A DNA stretch of 13,414 bases, from contig CASRZP010000033.1 of NCBI GenBank assembly GCA_949440065.1, positions 1-13,414 of the forward strand. The letters run 5' to 3'. Below, piece by piece: positions 1 through 6,897 of the stretch. The stretch is from an uncultured Bacilli bacterium (GTDB taxonomy: Bacteria > Bacillota_I > Bacilli_A > RF39 > UBA660). The first letter of the stretch is position 1. Each line of letters begins with the position of its first letter. The notes under the pieces were generated by a model. It was not told the DNA's origin. It saw only the letters and a program-made list of their open reading frames with translations, and did not search any database. A program made the translations under genes and the position numbers.

Positions 1-1749
1 ATAATTAATTCCATTTACTATACCTTTTATACTTCATTTGCATCTATTTCTATGCTATCACTTACCCAGTTTATTGCACCAGTAGGCGATGCAGTAGTAG
101 AAAATGTTATGCAAATTAAAGATTTACTTTATTTATGGGGACCGTTGTGCTTATGGGCAATGCACTTTCATTTAAAAAAGAAAGGTTACTATAATTTAGA
201 GGAAACAACAGATAAAAAGCGTAAGCGAACACTAAAATCATTAATTGCTGGTAGCATATTCATGGTTATCTTTAGTGTTACCCTTACTCCTTTAGAAATA
301 GGACGTTTTGCTAATCAATGGAATCGTGAATACATCGTCATGAAATTTGGTATTTATACTTACCAATTCAACGATGTAGTAAAAAGTGTTGAGCCAAAGA
401 TTACTTCAATTTTTGGATTTGATGAAGCCATGAAAGAATTCCGTGAATATTTTGATGGAAAGAATCAAAGTCCTAAAACGAATGCATATACTGATAAACT
501 AAAAGGAAAGAACATTATTGCTATACATGCAGAAAGTGTTCAAGCCTTTGCCATTGGGCTAAAATTTAATGGTGTAGAAGTAACACCAACGTTAAATCGT
601 TTAGTAAATGAAGGATTATATTTTAATAACTTTTATTCACAAGTAAGCGTTGGAACAAGTAGTGATACGGAATTAACTTTAAGTACATCTTTAATGCCAA
701 CTCATAGTGGTACTGCTTTTGTATCCTATTTTGATAGAAAGTATATTAGTATCCAACAATTACTATCTGATATGGGGTATTATACCTTTAGCATGCATGG
801 TAATACGGCAGACTTTTGGAATAGAAGATTAATGCATCAAAATTTAGGATATCAAAAATTCTTTAGTAAAGCATATTTTGATGTTAATAAGAACAATAGC
901 ATAGGTCTTGGAATATCCGATAAATCATTCTTTGAACAAGCTATTCCTTATTTAATCGATATCAAAAATGAACATCAACCTTTCTATGGAACTTTTATTA
1001 CCTTAACCAATCACACACCGTTTTCTGAAATAGAAAAATATGACCCTTTTGATGTAGATTTAAAAGTTATGGAAGAAAATGAATTTGGTGAGCTAGTTGA
1101 AGTAAGTTATCCATATATGGAAGGAACAAAACTAGGAAACTATTTTAAATCACTACATTATGCTGATGCAGCCCTTGGTCAATTTTTAGAAGAGCTAGAA
1201 GAAAATGGTATACTAGAAAATACGGTAATTATGTTATATGGAGATCATGATGCACGTCTTCCTAAAAAAGATTATCAACGATTGTTAAATTATGATAAAA
1301 CTACAAATGGAACGCTTAGCAAAGATGATCCTGATTATATTGAATTTGAGAGCTATCAATATGAACTTAACCGAAGAGTACCTTTAATTTTCTGGGATAA
1401 GAACCAGACATTAAAAGGAATGGTTAGTCATGTTATGGGAATGTATGATATTATGCCAACATTAGGAAACTTAATGGGATTTTATAACCCATACCAATTA
1501 GGACACGATATTTTTAATGTCAAAGAAGATAACATCGTCATATTTCCTAATGGGAACTGGGTAACGAATAAAGGATATTATAATTCCCAAAAAGAAGAGT
1601 ACTTCCCGTTAAAAGAAGACCCGATTAGTGAAAATTATATTAAAAATTGTAATGAATATGCGAATAAGTTGCTTGAAGTATCGAATAACATGATTGTCTT
1701 TGATTTAATTAAAAAAGATCAAGAGTCAAAGTCAGTATTAGAAAAATAG
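1..1749 (+). CDS. LTA-synthase-family (alkaline phosphatase superfamily) membrane enzyme, 5' end outside the window
   Basis: The reading frame is open to base 1, so the ATG at 52 is internal and the first membrane helices are missing. LtaS-type enzymes have about five N-terminal helices and an extracellular sulfatase-like domain that transfers glycerol-phosphate from phosphatidylglycerol onto a glycolipid-anchored chain. Numbering from the ATG at 52, membrane segments lie near 22-40 and 61-80, and the enzymatic domain starts near 152. Metal and catalytic positions recognised by family alignment are E161 (AIHAES), the nucleophile region GTSSD (201-205), H249, W256 and R258 (FWNR), H321 (TNHTPF) and D398-H399 (YGDHD). 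The residue aligning with the classical catalytic Thr appears to be Ser203. The stop TAG overlaps the AGGAGG of the next gene, so the two are probably one operon. Family assignment is secure; the exact polymer made is inference. Confidence 0.93.
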   Translation: MINSIYYTFYTSFASISMLSLTQFIAPVGDAVVENVMQIKDLLYLWGPLCLWAMHFHLKKKGYYNLEETTDKKRKRTLKSLIAGSIFMVIFSVTLTPLEIGRFANQWNREYIVMKFGIYTYQFNDVVKSVEPKITSIFGFDEAMKEFREYFDGKNQSPKTNAYTDKLKGKNIIAIHAESVQAFAIGLKFNGVEVTPTLNRLVNEGLYFNNFYSQVSVGTSSDTELTLSTSLMPTHSGTAFVSYFDRKYISIQQLLSDMGYYTFSMHGNTADFWNRRLMHQNLGYQKFFSKAYFDVNKNNSIGLGISDKSFFEQAIPYLIDIKNEHQPFYGTFITLTNHTPFSEIEKYDPFDVDLKVMEENEFGELVEVSYPYMEGTKLGNYFKSLHYADAALGQFLEELEENGILENTVIMLYGDHDARLPKKDYQRLLNYDKTTNGTLSKDDPDYIEFESYQYELNRRVPLIFWDKNQTLKGMVSHVMGMYDIMPTLGNLMGFYNPYQLGHDIFNVKEDNIVIFPNGNWVTNKGYYNSQKEEYFPLKEDPISENYIKNCNEYANKLLEVSNNMIVFDLIKKDQESKSVLEK

Positions 1750-1758
1750 GAGGATTTG

Positions 1759-2382
1759 ATGAAATTAAAACGTAAGGTTAAGGTGTGGATAGCGATTATT
1801 CTTTGTGCTCTTTTAGGAACAGTATCCATTTTCGTTGCTGTTTCTTTAATGGGAAAAGATGCACCTACTACGCCTGTAGTAAAAGTGATTAATCACATTG
1901 AAGAATATGGTTATGAACTAAAAGATAATGAGACAAAGGAATATAAGAAGTTATTCAAAGAGTTAAAGGATACCCTAAACCAAGAAGCAGTGGATGAAGA
2001 GGCGTATGTTTCTTTAATTGCTAAGATGTTTGTGATTGATTTTTATTCTCTTAAAGATAAGTTGACTAAAACAGATATTGGTGGTGTTGATTTTATACAT
2101 AAAGATGCGTATGATGATTTTGTAGAAAATGCGATGGATACTTTATATAAGTATGTGGAAAGCAATTTGTATGGGGATAGAAAGCAGGAATTACCTAAAG
2201 TGAAAAGCGTGAATGTAGATTCTGTGACGAAAACGAGTTTTACGTATCGTGATAAAAAAGATGACAATGCTTATCAAGTGAAATTATCTTGGAATTATGA
2301 ACAGGAGTTAGGATATCAAAAAGAAGCAACCCTTACGTTTGTACATGAGGATAAAGTTTTAGTATTAGTGGAGTTAAATTAA
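1759..2382 (+). CDS. Small membrane-anchored extracytoplasmic protein, co-transcribed with the LTA synthase
   Basis: Unrecognised protein of 207 residues. A TTG at 1756 is directly followed by ATG at 1759. AGGAGG (1748-1753) sits 5 bases before the ATG and only 2 before the TTG, so ATG is chosen. The N-terminus is basic (MKLKRK) and followed by one membrane helix at about 9-31, giving an N-in, C-out anchored protein. The outer part looks helical at 40-135 and then strand-rich from about 145 to the end (VKSVNVDSV, FTYRDKK, YQVKLSWNY, ATLTFVHED, VLVLVELN). A helix-then-sheet order of this size resembles NTF2-like or cystatin-like folds, but this is inference without a matching motif. The 9-base gap to the LTA synthase stop, with the ribosome site overlapping that stop, suggests translational coupling and a role beside that enzyme. 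A terminator follows. Confidence 0.85.
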   Translation: MKLKRKVKVWIAIILCALLGTVSIFVAVSLMGKDAPTTPVVKVINHIEEYGYELKDNETKEYKKLFKELKDTLNQEAVDEEAYVSLIAKMFVIDFYSLKDKLTKTDIGGVDFIHKDAYDDFVENAMDTLYKYVESNLYGDRKQELPKVKSVNVDSVTKTSFTYRDKKDDNAYQVKLSWNYEQELGYQKEATLTFVHEDKVLVLVELN

Positions 2383-2420
2383 TGCTAAAATAAGTAATAT
2401 ATTCAGTATCATATAAGGAT

Positions 2421-2451
2421 AAAAGCAGGATAAATTTTTTCTTGCTTTTTT
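2421..2451 (+). terminator. Intrinsic terminator after the LTA synthase operon
   Basis: The arms AAAAGCAGGA and TCTTGCTTTT pair with one G-T wobble, extended inward by A-T pairs. The 3' arm runs into a T tract. It lies 38 bases past the stop at 2382 and before the next promoter, so it should end the two-gene transcript. Confidence 0.75.
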
Positions 2452-2493
2452 GCATAAGTTTTGAACCATTGGGCAATGCAATTTTTTAAGTTG

Positions 2494-2514
2494 TGATATA
2501 ATGATACTAGGAGG
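2494..2514 (+). promoter_or_regulatory. Extended -10 promoter and ribosome site of the two-TM coiled-coil gene
   Basis: TGaTATAAT (2494-2502) is a perfect extended -10. No convincing -35 lies 16-18 bases upstream. AGGAGG at 2509-2514 starts only 7 bases after the -10, so the transcript would begin at or next to the ribosome site, with 11 bases to the ATG at 2526. The block from about 2475 to 2510 resembles the one upstream of the nuclease gene at 3360. Confidence 0.7.
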
Positions 2515-2525
2515 AAGTAGAAGTA

Positions 2526-3209
2526 ATGGAAAAAGAATATTTAAATGAGGAAAACTATCAAAAAGCGAAAAAGAAAATAAAAGGGATTGCTATTACGATT
2601 TTTGTTATTGGTTTAGTCATTTCCTCTATCTTTTTTGTAACAGGAGCACTAAAACAGCAAAAAGTGAAAAAAGAAAATGATACATCTTATCAACAAGCGT
2701 TAAAGGAAAAAGATGAGGAGAAGAAAGTTGATGAACAAAGGTTACTGGCTATTCCTAAGACAATAGAAGAGTTAACTAGTAAGAAGAATCAACTAACACA
2801 AGAGATGTCTTCACTAGATATGACTGATTCAACTTGGTTTAGTAAGGTTAATCAATATCAAAGTGAGATAAGTTCTCTAGAAGGTAAAATTTCTGAATTA
2901 GAGATGGAAAAATTTAATTTGCAAAATAAGAATTATACGGTTTTTCATCAAAAGAATATGTCGATGTCACATGTTATCTTTTATAGCCTAGGAGGAATGA
3001 CTTTATTTTTATCGTTAATGATAGCGTTAATGATATACTTTATCTCTAAACGACGAGAAATTTTAGCTTTTGGTATTCAACAAACCTTACCACTTGCTAA
3101 AGAAGGAATGGAAAAAGTGACACCAACGGTTATTAAGACGACTAAGGAATTAGCAAAAGGTATTACTGAAGGAATTAAAGAAGGATTAAATTCTAATCAT
3201 GATGAATAA
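2526..3209 (+). CDS. Two-TM membrane protein with extracytoplasmic coiled coil, function unknown
   Basis: Unrecognised protein of 227 residues. Membrane helices lie at about 20-41 and 148-173. Between them, residues 45-133 are Lys/Glu/Gln-rich with heptad-like hydrophobic spacing (for example EELTSKKNQLTQEM and SSLEGKISELEMEK), so a coiled coil facing outward is likely. After the second helix, residues 185-223 form a Lys/Glu-alternating amphipathic stretch with repeated units (LAKGITEGIKEGL), probably lying on the inner membrane surface. The basic SKRR just after helix 2 agrees with both ends being cytoplasmic. It has its own promoter and a terminator-like hairpin, so it is monocistronic. No catalytic motif is visible. 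A structural or scaffold role is possible, but this is inference. Confidence 0.85.
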   Translation: MEKEYLNEENYQKAKKKIKGIAITIFVIGLVISSIFFVTGALKQQKVKKENDTSYQQALKEKDEEKKVDEQRLLAIPKTIEELTSKKNQLTQEMSSLDMTDSTWFSKVNQYQSEISSLEGKISELEMEKFNLQNKNYTVFHQKNMSMSHVIFYSLGGMTLFLSLMIALMIYFISKRREILAFGIQQTLPLAKEGMEKVTPTVIKTTKELAKGITEGIKEGLNSNHDE

Positions 3210-3221
3210 ATAAGATACGAT

Positions 3222-3245
3222 AGAAGCTTAAAAACTTCTTTTTTA
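3222..3245 (+). terminator. Probable short intrinsic terminator after the two-TM gene
   Basis: AGAAG (3222-3226) pairs with CTTCT (3235-3239) around an 8-base loop and is followed by a six-T run. The stem is short, but its position 13 bases after the stop and before the next promoter supports it. Confidence 0.55.
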
Positions 3246-3286
3246 TTGCTTTGAAATGTTGCTAAATTTAATTTGGAATAACTTTT

Positions 3287-3317
3287 CAATGTAATTTTTT
3301 AATGGTGTAACTATAAT
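3287..3317 (+). promoter_or_regulatory. Promoter region of the DUF1016 nuclease gene
   Basis: TATAAT at 3312-3317 is a consensus -10 with no good -35. The block from CAATG (3287) through TATAATGATA resembles the one before the 2526 gene, sharing CAATGyAATTTTTTAA and TATAATGATA. The start codon is at 3360, so the leader is about 35 bases. Confidence 0.6.
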
Positions 3318-3359
3318 GATAGTAGAAAGATTTTTCAAATAGAGAATGGAGGTATTTTG

Positions 3360-4385
3360 ATGAATAAAGAATTACTAGAAAAAACAAATGAATTAGAGCA
3401 GGTATTTAGTACGATTAAAGAGTTAGTAATGAATAGCAGGAACAAGGTGTATAGTGTTGTTAATGTAGAGATGCTTAATTTGTACTGGAATATAGGTAGA
3501 ATAATGATAAAAATACAGCAAGGAGAGAAAAAGGCAAGTTATGGTGATGCCTTAATGGAAAAGTTATCTATAAAATTAACTAAAGAATTTGGAAAAGGTT
3601 TTTCTAAAAGAAATTTAGAGAGAATGCGCAAATTCTATATTTATTTTCCAAATGCGGCAACAGTGTCGTCGCAATTATCGTGGTCGCATTATTTGGAATT
3701 AATAAAAATAGAAGAAAGTAACAAAAGAAATTTTTATCTAAATGAGTGCATAAATGCAAAATGGAGTGTTAGAGAATTGCAACGTCAAAGAACATCATTA
3801 TTATATGAAAGGTTAACATTATCTACTCATCAAGATGAAGTATTAGAACTAGCAGAAAAAGGTCAAATGATAAGAACGAGTAAAGATTTAGTAAAAGATC
3901 CGTTTGTATTAGAATTCCTAGATATTAAAGAAAATACAAGTTATTTAGAAAAAGACTTAGAAAAAAATATATTGGAACATTTAAAAGAATTTTTACTAGA
4001 ACTAGGAAAAGGTTTTATGTTTGTGGGTTCACAAGTACGATTAACACTAGAAGAGGATCATTTCTATCCAGATTTAGTCTTTTATCATCGTTTATTAAAA
4101 TGTTTTGTTATTCTTGATTTGAAAATAGGAAAAGTGGGACACAAAGACATTGGACAAATGCAAATGTATGTAAATTACTACGATAGAGAAATAAAAAAAG
4201 AAGATGAAAATGCAACGGTAGGAATATTATTATCTACAGACAAAAATAAAACATTAGTAAAATATACCCTTCCAGAAGGTAATCACACGATATTTACTAC
4301 AGAATACAAATTACATATGCCAACGGAGCAAGAATTAATCGATGCCATAGAAGAAGAAAAGAAAAATCTTGAATTAAATGAATAA
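3360..4385 (+). CDS. YhcG/DUF1016-family PDDEXK nuclease
   Basis: Protein of 341 residues, the normal length for the YhcG family. The ATG at 3360 is preferred over the overlapping TTG at 3357 because GGAGG (3348-3352) is 7 bases before it. Residues about 14-150 match the family's N-terminal helical, putative DNA-binding region, including LYWNIGR (41-47), LSWSHY (106-111) and WSVREL (135-140). Residues 200-305 form the nuclease fold: E206 on the first helix, D238 in YPDLVFYH, D253-x-K255 in ILDLKIGK, and the helix with GQMQMY (265-270). All core PD-(D/E)xK residues are therefore present and the enzyme looks active. Family members occur in defence or mobile neighbourhoods; here it stands alone with no methylase or restriction partner visible. 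Cytoplasmic. The DNA substrate is unknown. Confidence 0.92.
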   Translation: MNKELLEKTNELEQVFSTIKELVMNSRNKVYSVVNVEMLNLYWNIGRIMIKIQQGEKKASYGDALMEKLSIKLTKEFGKGFSKRNLERMRKFYIYFPNAATVSSQLSWSHYLELIKIEESNKRNFYLNECINAKWSVRELQRQRTSLLYERLTLSTHQDEVLELAEKGQMIRTSKDLVKDPFVLEFLDIKENTSYLEKDLEKNILEHLKEFLLELGKGFMFVGSQVRLTLEEDHFYPDLVFYHRLLKCFVILDLKIGKVGHKDIGQMQMYVNYYDREIKKEDENATVGILLSTDKNKTLVKYTLPEGNHTIFTTEYKLHMPTEQELIDAIEEEKKNLELNE

Positions 4386-4405
4386 ATAGTAACACTTTGT
4401 ATACA

Positions 4406-4431
4406 AAAAAGAAGTCATTAGACTCCTTTTT
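4406..4431. terminator. Bidirectional terminator between convergent nuclease and LCP genes
   Basis: AAAAAGAAGTC (4406-4416) pairs with GACTCCTTTTT (4421-4431) with one mismatch and a 4-base loop. The A and T tracts give a U-run in both directions. It overlaps the last bases of the minus-strand stop codon (4430-4432) and lies 20 bases after the nuclease stop. Confidence 0.75.
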
Positions 4432-6637
4432 ACTCATCATTACTAGAAGAAGATTCTTCTTGTTCTTTATCATCAGTGTTATCTTTATCTTTTTCATCGT
4501 CTACTGGTTTTTTCTCATCATCCTCATCGTCTTTACTAGGTGTAGGTAGTTTAGTGATTTGTAAAGTAATCTTTTTGGTATCCTTTAAATAAGTACCTGC
4601 TTGGATATCTTGTGCTACTACAACACCTACAGCAACACCAGGATATAAAACTTCTTCATAAACTATAGTCACATTTTTTAATTTTGCTTCCCATGCCGTA
4701 ATTTGTACTTTTGTCATTTTTGAAAAATTTGGTACCAAACATGCTTCATTTTTTTCATTTTCTTCTAAACTACAATCAATTTTTTTCGGCGTAACATTAA
4801 CTGCTTTTCCTAAAGTTAATACTACTGTTCCTGATAATTTATCTAGACGCTTTCTAAATGGTTGCGATTGTTCAATGACAATACCATTTTGACTAATATC
4901 GGTAACTTCTCTAGTTTCAAAAGACACCTTAACACCATTACTATCAGCCCATTTTTGTGCTTGTTCCTTAGTGTCTCCAGTAAAATCAGGCAACAACTTA
5001 TATAAAAAATTACTGTTATAAGGTCCTTTACCAATGACCGTTTTTTGATAATCTTCATTAATAGAAAACTTGAAATCTTTAATTAATTCATGAGTAGAAA
5101 GCTCTAAATTGACTTTCATTTCTTGCACAATATCCGCAATACTTTGCTTATTAGGAATATAATTCCATAACGTCATTCGCATTCCTTCATCATAAATCAT
5201 TTGTCCGCTACCTTGTAAGTACAACTGTTGCATATTAACAATATCTTCATCACTTTTATTTAGACTTCTCATTAAAATATCTTTACCAATGTTATAAAAA
5301 GATAAAATTTGCTCAGTAGTAAAGTTCGTATCCAAATTTCTAGAAACGGTATTAAAAATATCCATTACTTGAGATACACTATTGATTTTTTTCGCACTAT
5401 TCACTAATCCTTCAATAACAATTTGTTGATTTAATCCTCGGTCAATATCACCATTAGCTAAGGCTTTTCTATTTCTTGATAAGACGAGAGCTTCTTCACC
5501 ATTTAAATGTTGATATCCTGCTTTAATACAAACTTCTCCACCACGATTACTATCGTCTGTACATAAATCTTGTGGAACATTAACATCAATTCCTCCAAGA
5601 GCATCTACTAAATTAACTAACCCTTTAAAATTAATCTTCGCATAGTAGTCAATAGGAATTCCCGTAAAGTTTTGGATGGTGTTAATCATACAACTTTCCC
5701 CATACCATGCAGCATGAGTAATCTTATTTTCAATTTGTCCTTTAAAACAAGAAATAGGAACATAGGTATCACGAGGAATACTTAACATTGTCGCATTTAG
5801 TGTTTTAGGATTAAAGGTAACTAACATCAAGGCATCACCATTAAATGCACCGTTTTTATCTAAACCATCTACCTCAGAGTCAACACCCATTAATAAAATA
5901 GTAAAAGGTTCAGTAACATTTTTGTTCGTTGCAAGAGTACCAATGACATCTTGATGAGAAGTTTTCTTCATTTTTTTATCTAGGGTAGTAATCACTTTTG
6001 TTTCATTTTTAATATTTTCATAAAGTTCAATGTTTTTAAACATAATTTCATAGTTACTAGAAATGAATACAGCATCAACTTCTCCATGATAAAGTCCAGC
6101 AACCATCGCGGAAAAATCATCATATTCTTCAAAATCATTTTTCTCATTTAAACGATTTACTTTAATAATATCTTGACTAATGATATATCCTTCAATCGAT
6201 TCATGATCATTAATGATGCCAATTTTTTTGTCTTTGAGGTCTTCTAATTGATTGAGTTCACTAGTCTTTAACGTAATTAAGCTCGTCGAGTAAGTAATAT
6301 AGTTTTTGTTCATATTAGAAATTTTTTGATAGATATTATTAATGAGTAATCCTCCAAGTAGGGAAATAATCATGTAGATAAGACATAATATAAGAAAAAT
6401 AATATCTTTCTTTTTGGTACGTTTTTTCTTTTTCAATAGGAAAATAGCAATCCATAAGTCTAAAAGAATAAAAATAATCATGACAATATATCTTAATAGT
6501 TTTTCAATTGGACCTAGGATAAAAATATGATATAGAAAATAGAAATTAGCAATAATTGCTATCATTCCTATGATAAAACATAATAATTTTAATGGGTTTA
6601 ACTTTTTCTTTGAAGCTTCTTTTTTTTCTTCCTTCAT
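4430..6637 (-). CDS. LCP (LytR-CpsA-Psr) family protein with solute-binding-like lobe and two PASTA domains
   Basis: 735 residues from the ATG at 6637, which has GGAGG (6644-6648 complement) 6 bases upstream; the frame is open 21 codons further but without a ribosome site. Order: basic cytoplasmic start, three membrane helices (about 16-41, 47-68, 78-101), a domain at 113-222 resembling one lobe of a family-3 solute-binding protein (LKDKKIGIINDHES, GEVDAVFISS), the LCP catalytic domain 243-440, PASTA-like domains at 548-612 and 634-697, and an acidic tail. LCP enzymes transfer undecaprenyl-linked glycopolymers such as teichoic acids to peptidoglycan. Visible catalytic-type residues are D253 (GVDS), D268, R289-D290 (SIPRDT), K305, R388, R390, D397 and R400. 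The usual second Arg of the DxxRxxRQQ motif is N403. Cysteine pairs 297/316, 359/370 and 622/633 face outward. Single gene, divergent from the glucosaminidase. Confidence 0.92.
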   Translation of the reverse strand: MKEEKKEASKKKLNPLKLLCFIIGMIAIIANFYFLYHIFILGPIEKLLRYIVMIIFILLDLWIAIFLLKKKKRTKKKDIIFLILCLIYMIISLLGGLLINNIYQKISNMNKNYITYSTSLITLKTSELNQLEDLKDKKIGIINDHESIEGYIISQDIIKVNRLNEKNDFEEYDDFSAMVAGLYHGEVDAVFISSNYEIMFKNIELYENIKNETKVITTLDKKMKKTSHQDVIGTLATNKNVTEPFTILLMGVDSEVDGLDKNGAFNGDALMLVTFNPKTLNATMLSIPRDTYVPISCFKGQIENKITHAAWYGESCMINTIQNFTGIPIDYYAKINFKGLVNLVDALGGIDVNVPQDLCTDDSNRGGEVCIKAGYQHLNGEEALVLSRNRKALANGDIDRGLNQQIVIEGLVNSAKKINSVSQVMDIFNTVSRNLDTNFTTEQILSFYNIGKDILMRSLNKSDEDIVNMQQLYLQGSGQMIYDEGMRMTLWNYIPNKQSIADIVQEMKVNLELSTHELIKDFKFSINEDYQKTVIGKGPYNSNFLYKLLPDFTGDTKEQAQKWADSNGVKVSFETREVTDISQNGIVIEQSQPFRKRLDKLSGTVVLTLGKAVNVTPKKIDCSLEENEKNEACLVPNFSKMTKVQITAWEAKLKNVTIVYEEVLYPGVAVGVVVAQDIQAGTYLKDTKKITLQITKLPTPSKDDEDDEKKPVDDEKDKDNTDDKEQEESSSSNDE

Positions 6638-6662
6638 TTTATTCCTCCGTTTACTATATATT

Positions 6663-6691
6663 ATTATAGCTTTTTTTCTATGAAAATTCAA
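6663..6691 (-). promoter_or_regulatory. Sigma-70-type promoter of the LCP gene
   Basis: On the minus strand, TTGAAT (6686-6691) and TATAAT (6663-6668) are separated by exactly 17 bases, the best -35/-10 pair in the window. The ribosome site follows at 6644-6648, so the leader is about 20 bases. A weaker second candidate, TTGATT with TATAAC at 16 bases, lies further upstream near 6710-6740. Confidence 0.78.
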
Positions 6692-6770
6692 GATTTTCAA
6701 AATTTGTCGTTATATTATCACAGGTTTTTCAATCAAACATAAAAATGAACAGTAGAAAAACTACAAATCG

Positions 6771-6804
6771 CCGAACGAAAAGTTCACAAATAACCGAATG
6801 GAAA
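6771..6804. repeat. Two direct repeats (CCGAAyGrAAA) in the divergent promoter region
   Basis: CCGAACGAAAA (6771-6781) and CCGAATGGAAA (6794-6804) are spaced 23 bases start to start, about two helical turns. They are the most GC-containing patch between the LCP and glucosaminidase genes and could be an operator pair. The rest of the 6638-6897 gap holds the two divergent promoters and nothing else I can support. Confidence 0.35.
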
Positions 6805-6864
6805 AATTGAAACTTCAAAAAATGATAGGTTTATTTTATAAGTGTGTACTTTTTTGTCTCTTTT

Positions 6865-6890
6865 TGGTATAATCATTATAGAATTGGAGG
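6865..6890 (+). promoter_or_regulatory. Extended -10 promoter and ribosome site of the glucosaminidase gene
   Basis: TGgTATAAT (6865-6873) is a perfect extended -10. The hexamer 17 bases upstream (TGTACT, 6845-6850) is a poor -35. GGAGG at 6886-6890 sits 7 bases before the ATG at 6898. This promoter overlaps the upstream GTG at 6844, which rules that codon out as the start. Confidence 0.72.
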
Positions 6891-6897
6891 TGCCTTC

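Noticed and set aside
2043..2267. Minus-strand open frame of 74 codons inside the small anchored-protein gene
   Set aside because: It is antisense to a well-supported gene and has no ribosome site or recognisable product.
4297..4497. Minus-strand open frame of 66 codons across the nuclease/LCP junction
   Set aside because: It overlaps both convergent genes and the terminator; its sequence is explained by them.
4843..5058. Second minus-strand frame of 71 codons within the LCP gene
   Set aside because: It is out of frame inside the PASTA-coding region, which is clearly coding in the other frame.
6772..6784. LexA-like site GAAC-GAAAA-GTTC
   Set aside because: The spacer is 5 bases rather than the 4 of the Bacillus-type SOS box, and the downstream genes are envelope genes.
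6745..6810. A 21-codon basic small ORF in the divergent intergenic region
   Set aside because: It lacks a Shine-Dalgarno site and promoter, and the region is better read as regulatory DNA.
6844..6897. Upstream GTG start for the glucosaminidase (18 extra residues)
   Set aside because: It would overlap the extended -10 promoter, has no ribosome site, and would place residues before a normal signal peptide.
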